From NCBI RefSeq assembly GCF_945915435.1, contig NZ_CAMEFG010000021.1, positions 1 to 60,733 of the forward strand: DNA of 60,733 nucleotides, read 5' to 3'. Positions 53,275 through 60,733 of the stretch are shown here, one piece after another. This stretch comes from an uncultured Paracoccus sp. (lineage in GTDB: Bacteria > Pseudomonadota > Alphaproteobacteria > Rhodobacterales > Rhodobacteraceae). Under the pieces are notes generated by a model, which did not search any database, had not been told where the DNA came from, and was given only the letters and a program-made list of their open reading frames with translations. Positions within the stretch are counted from its first letter, which is position 1. Each line of letters starts with the position of its first letter. A program made the position numbers and the translations under genes.

Positions 53275-54870
53275 TTAAACCATCATCTCTTTCGTCGCCG
53301 TCAGCCGCAACTCGGGATGGTCGCGTTCCACCCGGTCGATGTCCCATTGCAGGCGCGTCAGATAGACCAGATCGCCGTCGTGGTCGGTTGCCATGTGCTG
53401 CTTGTTGGCATTGGCGAAACTTTCGATCTTGTCCTTCGGCCCCGCAAGCCAGCGCGCGCTGGTGAATTGCGAGGACTCCAGCCGCACGGGCAGGCCATAT
53501 TCGATCTCGATCCGGCTGGCGAGGACGTCGAATTGCAGCGCGCCCACCACGCCGACGATGAAGCCCGAGCCGATCATCGGCTTGAAGACCTTGGCCGCGC
53601 CTTCCTCGGCGAATTGCATCAGGGCCTTTTCCAGATGCTTGGCCTTCATCGGATCGCCCGCGCGCACGGTTTGCAGCAGTTCGGGCGCGAAGCTGGGGAT
53701 GCCGGTGAAGCGCAGCGCCTCGCCCTCGGTCAGCGCGTCGCCGATGCGAAGCTGGCCGTGGTTCGGGATGCCGATGATGTCGCCCGCCCATGCCTCGTCG
53801 GCCAGTTCGCGGTCGGCGGCCAGGAACAGCACCGGGTTCGACACTGCCATCGGCTTCTTCGTGCGCACATGGGTCAGCTTCATCCCGCGCTGGAAGTGCC
53901 CCGAGGCCATGCGCACGAAAGCCACCCGGTCGCGGTGCTTGGGGTCCATATTGGCCTGCACCTTGAAGACGAAGCCCGCGACCTTGCCTTCTTCGGGCGC
54001 GATCTGGCGGGTCGCGGTATTCTGCGGCTGCGGCTGCGGCCCAAACGCCCCGATGCCGTTCATCAATTCGCGCACGCCGAAGCTGTTGATCGCGCTGCCG
54101 AACCAGATCGGGGTCATATGCCCCTCGCGGAAGGCCCTGATGTCGAAAGCGGGCAGAAGCTCGCGCGCCATCTCGATTTCCTCGCGCAGCCGCATCAGCA
54201 TGTCGGCGGGGATATGGTCGGCCAGTTTCGGGTCGTCCAGCCCGCTGATCTGCACCGTTTGCGCGACCTTGTTGCGGTCGGCGCGGTCCATCAGTTCCAG
54301 CCGGTCGTTCAGCAGATCATAAGCCCCAAGGAAATCGCGGCCCGAGCCGATGGGCCAGCTTGCGGGCGCCACGTCGATGGCCAGGTTCTCCTGGATCTCG
54401 TCGATGATCTCGAAGGTGTCGCGCGCCTCGCGGTCCATCTTGTTGCAAAAGGTCAGGATCGGCAGGTCGCGCAGGCGGCAGACCTCGAACAGCTTGCGGG
54501 TCTGTGATTCGACGCCCTTGGCCCCGTCGATGACCATGATCGCCGCGTCCACGGCGGTCAGGGTGCGATAGGTGTCCTCGGAAAAGTCGCTGTGGCCCGG
54601 CGTATCGACCAGATTGAAACGGAATCCCTCGTATTCGAAGGACATGGCCGAGGCGCTGACCGAGATCCCCCGGTCCTGCTCCATCTTCATGAAGTCCGAG
54701 CGCGTCCGCCGCGCCTCGCCCTTGGCGCGGACCTGTCCGGCCATCTGGATCGCACCGCCGAAAAGCAGGAACTTCTCGGTCAGGGTGGTCTTGCCGGCAT
54801 CCGGGTGCGCGATGATCGCGAAGGTCCGGCGGCGGGCGATTTCGGGCGGGAGTTCGGGACGGTTGCTCAT
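53275..54870 (-). CDS. prfC: peptide chain release factor 3
   Basis: 531-aa translational GTPase recycling RF1/RF2 from the ribosome. G motifs: AHPDAGKTTLTEK (G1), RGISVSASAMSFE with the switch-I Thr/Ser region, DTPGHSDFSEDTYRTL (G3) and NKMDREARD (G4). The RF3-specific C-terminal GALQFDVLASRIEIEYGLPV is present. Length is typical. The upstream divergent gap of 117 bp separates it from a membrane coiled-coil gene. Confidence 0.97.
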   Translation of the reverse strand: MSNRPELPPEIARRRTFAIIAHPDAGKTTLTEKFLLFGGAIQMAGQVRAKGEARRTRSDFMKMEQDRGISVSASAMSFEYEGFRFNLVDTPGHSDFSEDTYRTLTAVDAAIMVIDGAKGVESQTRKLFEVCRLRDLPILTFCNKMDREARDTFEIIDEIQENLAIDVAPASWPIGSGRDFLGAYDLLNDRLELMDRADRNKVAQTVQISGLDDPKLADHIPADMLMRLREEIEMARELLPAFDIRAFREGHMTPIWFGSAINSFGVRELMNGIGAFGPQPQPQNTATRQIAPEEGKVAGFVFKVQANMDPKHRDRVAFVRMASGHFQRGMKLTHVRTKKPMAVSNPVLFLAADRELADEAWAGDIIGIPNHGQLRIGDALTEGEALRFTGIPSFAPELLQTVRAGDPMKAKHLEKALMQFAEEGAAKVFKPMIGSGFIVGVVGALQFDVLASRIEIEYGLPVRLESSQFTSARWLAGPKDKIESFANANKQHMATDHDGDLVYLTRLQWDIDRVERDHPELRLTATKEMMV

Positions 54871-54987
54871 GGCAGGCGTTTACAGCCTGCCGGGGGGCGA
54901 CTCAATCGCGATATGGGCCAGAAAGAACTTTGACGGCAAAAGAAAGGCTTGTAGCGTTTCAGGGTAACGAGTCGCGGAGAATGGGTC

Positions 54988-55734
54988 ATGGCCGAACAGG
55001 ATGCGGGCAAGGAATCGAAGCCCCGGAACAGGGCCGTTGCGGCGTGGCTGAAACCCATCGGCGGGTCGTTGGGAAAGCTCGGCAGGCAATTTCGTGAAAA
55101 TCCGGTCGGTGCGGCAATATGGACGGGCCTCGCCATGATCTTCACCGCAGCAATCAGCAGCGTCGTCAGCCTTGGCATCGACGAGGCATGGTCGGGTCCG
55201 GCGCGCGAAGAGGCCGAGGCCCGCCAGATCATCATTGAAGAGCGCACCGGGCGGATAGACGAAGGAGTCACGACCCTTCACGCGACGCTGGCCGCGCTGC
55301 AATCGGCACAAAGCGAGGCCGATTTCCAGGCCTTCGGGCAAGAGGCGCAGCGTCTGGTCGAACAGATCGAACAGCTTTCGCCGCTGCTGGAACAGGCGTC
55401 GTCGGAAAGCTCGGCCCAGCTTGCCCTTCTGCGGCAGCAGACACTGGCGCAATCGGGCGTGACCACCGCTTCGGCGCTGCAACTGGCCTATGGCGGTTCG
55501 GCAACCATCTGCGGCGAGTTCCTGCTGGCCGTCCGTCCCACGAGCCGGTCGGCTGCCGCTCATCTGGTTCTCAGCCGCCACGGTGAATCCACCAGCGAAA
55601 GCCGGGCCGAAATCGGCGATTCGATCACGATGGCCACGCCCCGGCGCACCGCCGTCGCCACCGTCACCGGCTTCGGACTTGGCCCCGATGGCAATCTGGT
55701 CGGGATCAATTTCGACTGCCTGCCCGGCACCTAG
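54988..55734 (+). CDS. single-pass membrane coiled-coil protein, unknown function
   Basis: 248-aa protein I do not recognise. Residues 1-40 are basic and polar, probably cytoplasmic. One transmembrane helix lies at about 41-63 (GAAIWTGLAMIFTAAISSVV). A helical, acid-rich coiled-coil region follows (75-150; EEAEARQIIIEERTGRIDE, EQIEQLSPLLEQASSESSAQ). The C-terminal 80 residues are beta-rich with two Cys (ICGEF, FDCLPG) and could form a small periplasmic domain with a disulfide. GGAGAATGGGTC gives a good ribosome site. Its stop overlaps the nadK stop on the other strand. Confidence 0.75.
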   Translation: MAEQDAGKESKPRNRAVAAWLKPIGGSLGKLGRQFRENPVGAAIWTGLAMIFTAAISSVVSLGIDEAWSGPAREEAEARQIIIEERTGRIDEGVTTLHATLAALQSAQSEADFQAFGQEAQRLVEQIEQLSPLLEQASSESSAQLALLRQQTLAQSGVTTASALQLAYGGSATICGEFLLAVRPTSRSAAAHLVLSRHGESTSESRAEIGDSITMATPRRTAVATVTGFGLGPDGNLVGINFDCLPGT

Positions 55735-56492
55735 ACGAACTGCTCGCGCGTCAGCCGTTCCTCAAGCCCATGTCCGGGGTCGAACAGCAGGCGGTGGCGG
55801 GTGGCCTCGTCCGAGCGCACCTCGACCCAGCGGACCGAACTGACGCCGCGCGAATCGGCATCGGCCATCACCGGGCGCTTGTCGGGTTGCAGCACGTCGA
55901 AGCGCACCACCGCGCCCTTGGGCAGGATCGCGCCACGCCAGCGGCGTGGGCGAAAGGCCGCGATCGGCGTCAGCGCCAGCACGTCCGAACCGATGGGCAG
56001 GATCGGCCCGTTGGCGGAATAGTTGTAGGCGGTCGAACCGGCGGGCGTGGACAGGATCAGCCCGTCGCAGACCAGTTCCTCAAGGCGCACGCGCCCGTCG
56101 ATGCTGATCTTCAGCCGCGCCGCCTGGGAACCCGCGCGCAGCATCGAGACCTCGTTGATGGCAAGGCCGCGATAGATCTCGCCGGTCGCGGCCTCGGCGG
56201 TCATGGCCAGCGGGTTGATGACGGTTTCCTCGGCGGCGGCGATGCGTTCGGGCAGGCCGGTGACGTCATATTCGTTCATCAGAAAGCCGATGGTGCCGCG
56301 ATTCATGCCATAGACCGGCAGATCGTGGCCGCGGTGCATGACGTTCAGCATCAGCCCGTCGCCACCAAGCGCGACGATCACCTGGGCCTGGTCCAGCCCG
56401 CTCTGGCCATAGCGGCCTTGCAGCACGCGCAGCGCGGCGTCCGAAGTCTCGGTCCCGCTTGAGATGAAATGCATTTTCATGCGCGCCATCAT
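55731..56492 (-). CDS. nadK: NAD kinase
   Basis: 253-aa kinase making NADP from NAD. Motifs: VIVALGGDGLMLNVMH with the GGDG site, GMNRGTIGFLMNEY, LAINEVSMLR with the NE pair, and DGLILSTPAGSTAYNYSANGPI. It is short, as in other alphaproteobacteria. Start choice: ATG at 56492 with GGGCGGGG just upstream; Met at 56480 is also possible. The longer open frame upstream runs through the tRNA gene and is not real. Confidence 0.93.
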   Translation of the reverse strand: MMARMKMHFISSGTETSDAALRVLQGRYGQSGLDQAQVIVALGGDGLMLNVMHRGHDLPVYGMNRGTIGFLMNEYDVTGLPERIAAAEETVINPLAMTAEAATGEIYRGLAINEVSMLRAGSQAARLKISIDGRVRLEELVCDGLILSTPAGSTAYNYSANGPILPIGSDVLALTPIAAFRPRRWRGAILPKGAVVRFDVLQPDKRPVMADADSRGVSSVRWVEVRSDEATRHRLLFDPGHGLEERLTREQFV

Positions 56493-56565
56493 GCCCCGCC
56501 CGCGCCGCAGCGCAAGCCGCTTTCTGGCACTGGCCTGATTTCCGGCACTGGTCTGAAAACGGCGC

Positions 56566-56649
56566 TGGTAGGGCCAATCGGACTTGAACCGATACTCCGT
56601 TAGGAAGCAGATTTTGAATCTGCCGTGTCTACCATTCCACCATGGCCCC
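56566..56649 (-). tRNA. tRNA-Leu (anticodon CAA)
   Basis: 84 nt including an encoded CCA. Acceptor stem GGGGCCA/TGGCCCT, anticodon stem GCAGA/TCTGC with loop TTCAAAA (anticodon CAA), long class-II variable arm (CTTCCTAACGGAGTATC) and T-loop GTTCAAGTC. It decodes UUG. It lies between nadK and the aztABCD operon; tRNA 3' ends are common integration sites, but no integrase or att repeat is seen. Confidence 0.95.
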
Positions 56650-56793
56650 AGGGGCACCATTTTCCGGCCCGGTTTCGGACCCTGCGTGGCAGATATACTA
56701 TCCGAAACGGCCAGCGCAAGCCAAGACGAACAAGACCCTTGCGCGAGGCGGTGAAAATTCTTACCCCGGCGCCTTGCGCTTGGCCCGCATGAA

Positions 56794-56808
56794 TGTAATA
56801 TCATCACA
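56794..56808. promoter_or_regulatory. candidate Zur box upstream of aztA
   Basis: TGTAATATCATCACA, an imperfect AT-rich palindrome (TGTxAT...ATxACA), 28 bp before the aztA start. It is a weak match to alphaproteobacterial Zur operators. A better one lies inside aztC at 58568. Confidence 0.35.
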
Positions 56809-56835
56809 ATCCACCGACCCAGCCCGCTGCCCCTG

Positions 56836-57651
56836 ATGCATGACCACTGCGACATATCCCCGACGGCCACGGATGCCGTGATCCGCATGGCCGACCTGAC
56901 CGTCGGCTATGGCAGCCATCCGGCCATCCATCACATGAATTGCGCGCTGCAACCGGGTTCGCTGACGGCCATCGTCGGGCCGAACGGGTCGGGCAAATCG
57001 ACGCTGATCAAATCCATCACCGGCCTGCTGAAACCCATGAGCGGGCGCTGCCTTCGCCCCAAGGGCGTCAGCCTTGCCTACCTGCCCCAGCAATCCGAGC
57101 TGGACCGCAGCTTTCCGGCGCGGGTGATCGACCTCGTTTCACTTGGGCTGTGGCCGCGCCGGGGCTTGCTGGGGCGCCACACCGCGCAGGACAAGGCGGC
57201 GGTCGCCGGGGCGCTCGAAGCCGTCGGGCTGGCGGGCTTTGAAAAGCGGCCCATCGACAGCCTGTCGGGCGGGCAGTTGCAAAGGGCGCTGTTCGCGCGG
57301 GTGCTGGTGCAGGACGCCGACGTGATCTTGCTGGACGAGCCTTTCAACGCGGTCGATGCCAAGACCATCGGCGACCTGCTGGCCCTGATCGCGCGCTGGC
57401 ATGCCGAGGGCCGCACGGTCGTCACCGTCGCCCATGACCTCGACCTGGTGCGCGCGCATTTCCCGCAGGCGATGCTGCTGGCGCGCCGCCTGATCGCATT
57501 CGGCCCCACGGCGCAGGTGGTGACCCCCGAAAACATGCGCCGCGCCCGCCAGTTCCAGGAGGCATGGGACGAAAGCGCGCCCTGGTGTTCGGCGGACGGC
57601 AAGCTGCACGGCCACGCGCCCGCGCTGGTCCCGGCGGACAAGGCCGCGTGA
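56836..57651 (+). CDS. aztA: zinc ABC importer ATPase AztA
   Basis: 271-aa ATP-binding subunit of the AztABCD zinc importer. Walker A is GPNGSGKST (residues 48-56), the signature LSGGQLQRALFARVL, Walker B VILLDEPFNAVDA and switch VTVAHDLD. The N-terminus MHDHCD and C-terminal WCSADGKLHGH are unusual metal-ligand-like ends. The ribosome site before 56836 is poor; an internal Met (56887) closer to the ABC core is an alternative. It overlaps aztB by TGATG. The identity rests on synteny with the SBP and AztD genes described in Paracoccus denitrificans. Confidence 0.9.
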   Translation: MHDHCDISPTATDAVIRMADLTVGYGSHPAIHHMNCALQPGSLTAIVGPNGSGKSTLIKSITGLLKPMSGRCLRPKGVSLAYLPQQSELDRSFPARVIDLVSLGLWPRRGLLGRHTAQDKAAVAGALEAVGLAGFEKRPIDSLSGGQLQRALFARVLVQDADVILLDEPFNAVDAKTIGDLLALIARWHAEGRTVVTVAHDLDLVRAHFPQAMLLARRLIAFGPTAQVVTPENMRRARQFQEAWDESAPWCSADGKLHGHAPALVPADKAA

Positions 57652-58517
57652 TGGCCGACCTGCTGCTGGCCCCTTTCGTCGAATTCGCCTTCATGCAGCG
57701 CGCGCTGCTGGGGGCCTTGCTGCTGTCGCTGTCGGCCTGCCCGGTCGGCGTCTTCCTGATGCTGCGGCGCATGAGCCTGACCGGCGACGCCATGTCCCAT
57801 GCCATCCTGCCCGGTGCGGCGGCGGGCTTCCTGCTCTACGGGCTGGAGATCGTGCCCATGACCATCGGCGGGCTGATCGCCGGGGCGCTGGTCGCCGTGG
57901 GCGCGGGCGCGGTCGCGCGGCTGACCGTGCAGAAAGAGGATGCCTCGATGGCGGCCTTCTACCTGATCTCGCTGGCGATCGGGGTGGTGATGGTGTCCTT
58001 GCGCGGGTCCAGCGTCGATCTGATGCATGTGCTGTTCGGCACGGTGCTGGCGCTGAACGACGCGGCGCTGGTGCTGATCGCGCTGGTCGCGGGGGTCACG
58101 CTGGCCATGCTGGCCGTCTTCTGGCGCGCGCTGGTCGCGGAATGCCTGGACCCCTTGTTCCTGCGCTCGGTTTCCCGGCTGGGAACGCCTGCGCATTTCA
58201 TTTTCCTGGGGCTGGTGGTCATCAACCTTGTTGCCGGTTTCCAGGCGCTTGGCACCCTGCTTTCGGTCGGGCTGATGGTGCTGCCCGCCGCCGCCGCGCG
58301 CTTCTGGGTCAACGACGTGATGGGGATGAGCGCGCTGGCCGTCGCCATCGGCATCGTTTCCTCGGTCTCGGGGCTGCTGCTGTCCTACCACGCCTCGCTG
58401 CCCTCGGGGCCTGCGATCATCCTGTCGGCGGGGGTGGTCTATATCCTCTCGGTCCTGCTGGGCAGGCGGGGGGTGATCGCGACCAACCTGCCGCGCCGCA
58501 AGCACCGCACCGCCTGA
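57651..58517 (+). CDS. aztB: zinc ABC importer permease AztB
   Basis: 288-aa inner-membrane permease of the ABC-3 (ZnuB) family with about eight to nine helices. It has the family N-terminal FMQRALLGALLLSLSACPVG and MSLTGDAMSHAILPGAAAGF segments, and a central LGTPAHFIFLGLVVINLVAGFQALG. It forms the channel for zinc delivered by AztC. Its ATG overlaps the aztA stop, and aztC follows after 19 nt. Confidence 0.93.
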   Translation: MADLLLAPFVEFAFMQRALLGALLLSLSACPVGVFLMLRRMSLTGDAMSHAILPGAAAGFLLYGLEIVPMTIGGLIAGALVAVGAGAVARLTVQKEDASMAAFYLISLAIGVVMVSLRGSSVDLMHVLFGTVLALNDAALVLIALVAGVTLAMLAVFWRALVAECLDPLFLRSVSRLGTPAHFIFLGLVVINLVAGFQALGTLLSVGLMVLPAAAARFWVNDVMGMSALAVAIGIVSSVSGLLLSYHASLPSGPAIILSAGVVYILSVLLGRRGVIATNLPRRKHRTA

Positions 58518-58536
58518 CAATCGAAAGGTCATGCCG

Positions 58537-59463
58537 ATGAGAAACCTGATTGCCGCCGTCATTTCATGTTATGCTATAACGTATCCTATTATGGCCGCCG
58601 CACAAGAGCGGCCCAAGGTCGTCGCCACCTTCTCGATCATCGGCGACATGGCGCGGCAGGTCGGCGGCGAGGGGATCGACCTGACCGTGCTTGTCGGCCC
58701 CAATTCGGACGCCCATGTCTATGAACCCCGCCCCGCCGATGCCATCGCGCTGGCCCGCGCCGATGTCGTGCTGTCGAACGGGCTGATGTTCGAGGGTTTC
58801 CTGACCCGCCTGATCGAGGCCAGCGGAACCGACGCGCAACTGGTCGAACTGTCCCAGGGCGCACAGATCCTGGACGATCCGGCGGGCGGGCATTACCATT
58901 ACAGCGGTGACCGGGCGATCTTCCACGCGGCGCCGCAGGACCCCCATGCCTGGCAATCACTCGCCAATGCGCAGGTCTATGCCGAAAACATCGCCGACAG
59001 CCTTTGCCAGGCCGATGCGCAGGGTTGCGACACCTATCGCGGCAACGCCGAACGCTACATCCGGGAATTGCAGGCGCTGGACGCCGAGATCCGCGAGGCC
59101 ATCGACGCCATCCCCCCCGAGCGCCGCACGGTCGTCGTCGCCCATAACGCCTTTCGCTATTACCAGGACGCCTACGGCGTGACCTTCCTGTCCCCGCAGG
59201 GCGTTTCCACCGAATCCGAGGCATCTGCCGCCGATGTCGCCGGCCTGATCCGCCAGATCCGCGAAACCGGGGCGGGCGCGGTCTTCGGCGAAAACATCTC
59301 GGATGCGCGGCTGATCCAGCGCATCGCCGCCGAGGCGGGGCTGGAACTCGCCGGCACGCTTTATTCCGACGCGCTGTCCGATCCCGAGGGCGAGGCGCCC
59401 GATTACATCCAGATGATGCGCCACAACACCCGATCCATCACCGCAGCCCTGCAACCCCGCTGA
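58537..59463 (+). CDS. aztC: zinc-binding periplasmic protein AztC
   Basis: 308-aa cluster A-I solute-binding protein. The signal peptide is residues 1-22 (ending MAAA-Q). Zinc ligands expected for AztC are all present: His60 (NSDAHVYEP), His137 (DPHAW), His203 (VVAHNAF) and Asp278 (YSDALSD). A short His loop is seen (GGHYHYSGD, 118-126). ATG 58537 is chosen over 58531 because GAAAGG lies 8 nt upstream. The signal-peptide codons are AT-rich with rare ATA and contain a perfect GTTAT-N3-ATAAC palindrome. AztC passes zinc to AztB and receives it from AztD. Confidence 0.93.
   Translation: MRNLIAAVISCYAITYPIMAAAQERPKVVATFSIIGDMARQVGGEGIDLTVLVGPNSDAHVYEPRPADAIALARADVVLSNGLMFEGFLTRLIEASGTDAQLVELSQGAQILDDPAGGHYHYSGDRAIFHAAPQDPHAWQSLANAQVYAENIADSLCQADAQGCDTYRGNAERYIRELQALDAEIREAIDAIPPERRTVVVAHNAFRYYQDAYGVTFLSPQGVSTESEASAADVAGLIRQIRETGAGAVFGENISDARLIQRIAAEAGLELAGTLYSDALSDPEGEAPDYIQMMRHNTRSITAALQPR
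58568..58580. promoter_or_regulatory. Zur-like operator inside aztC signal-peptide codons
   Basis: GTTATGCTATAAC, perfect 5-bp arms around three bases, in an AT-rich island 31 nt into aztC. It resembles the AT-rich inverted repeats bound by Zur in alphaproteobacteria (from memory). Its place inside the gene is odd. Confidence 0.45.
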
Positions 59464-59488
59464 GCCACGCCTTCAAACGGAGATGAAG

Positions 59489-60733
<1,245 letters not shown>

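Noticed and set aside
56566..56649. tRNA-Leu as an integration site for a mobile island
   Set aside because: No integrase and no duplicated tRNA 3' end was seen nearby; flanking genes look ordinary.
55731..56888. Longer NAD kinase starting upstream of 56500
   Set aside because: The extension reads through the tRNA-Leu gene.

Overview
The window reads as chromosomal DNA from a GC-rich alphaproteobacterium of the Rhodobacteraceae, most likely Paracoccus or a close relative. The grounds are the coding bias, a C4-type 5-aminolevulinate synthase (hemA) with an FnrL-type box upstream, the rodZ-ispG pair, a ThyX thymidylate synthase, and above all an aztABCD zinc-import locus of the kind described in Paracoccus denitrificans. 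No insertion sequence, prophage, integrase, CRISPR array or rRNA was found. There is one tRNA, tRNA-Leu(CAA).

Layout. (1) 1-10.5 kb is a divergent catabolic locus. The minus-strand arm encodes an EamA transporter, a family-5 solute-binding protein and two Dpp/Opp-type permeases. The plus-strand arm encodes a cytoplasmic sialidase-fold protein, a PdxA2-type dehydrogenase, a DapA-family aldolase, an iron-dependent alcohol dehydrogenase, a DUF1537 acid-sugar kinase and a GntR/FCD regulator, mostly with start/stop overlaps. It looks like a complete but unassigned import and breakdown route for an acidic sugar or its conjugate. An aspartate dehydrogenase follows on the other strand. (2) 11.9-23.9 kb is a two-gene surface system: a 2806-residue secreted DUF11/SdrD-like repeat protein, with five 120-residue tandem modules, three Ca-loop-like motifs and a weakly OmpA-like tail, followed after 2 nt by a 1192-residue predicted outer-membrane barrel protein. 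This is the best candidate for an undescribed system. (3) 24-28.7 kb: a DsbA-like thiol oxidoreductase, ispG, rodZ and hemA. (4) 28.8-41.2 kb: an M20 dipeptidase; the TPR-helicase-S4-fdxA-carD run on the minus strand; an SCP2 protein and a lysophospholipase-like hydrolase; oligoendopeptidase F; an M19 dipeptidase; and an aspartate aminotransferase. (5) 41.3-56.5 kb is housekeeping and stress genes: sdhE, a MarR/LdtR-like regulator, glyoxalase, thyX, 3-hydroxybutyrate dehydrogenase, a YejA-like binding protein, an entericidin/CsbD-like pair, exonuclease III, a CorC/HlyC protein, erpA, dgt, a DMT transporter, OsmC, an arginase-family protein, prfC, a membrane coiled-coil protein of unknown function and nadK. 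(6) 56.6-60.7 kb: tRNA-Leu and aztABCD. The aztD gene runs off the right edge inside a (GACCAC)n repeat.

Non-coding signals of note: a probable sRNA of about 76 nt with its own sigma70-like promoter and terminator between the 3-hydroxybutyrate dehydrogenase and yejA-like genes; a perfect FnrL box before hemA; a Zur-like palindrome inside the aztC signal-peptide region; a bidirectional terminator after the M20 dipeptidase; an extended inverted repeat between thyX and the dehydrogenase; and a 2 x 30 bp palindromic repeat inserted in frame in dgt. All calls come from reading the sequence; no database search or structure prediction was run.
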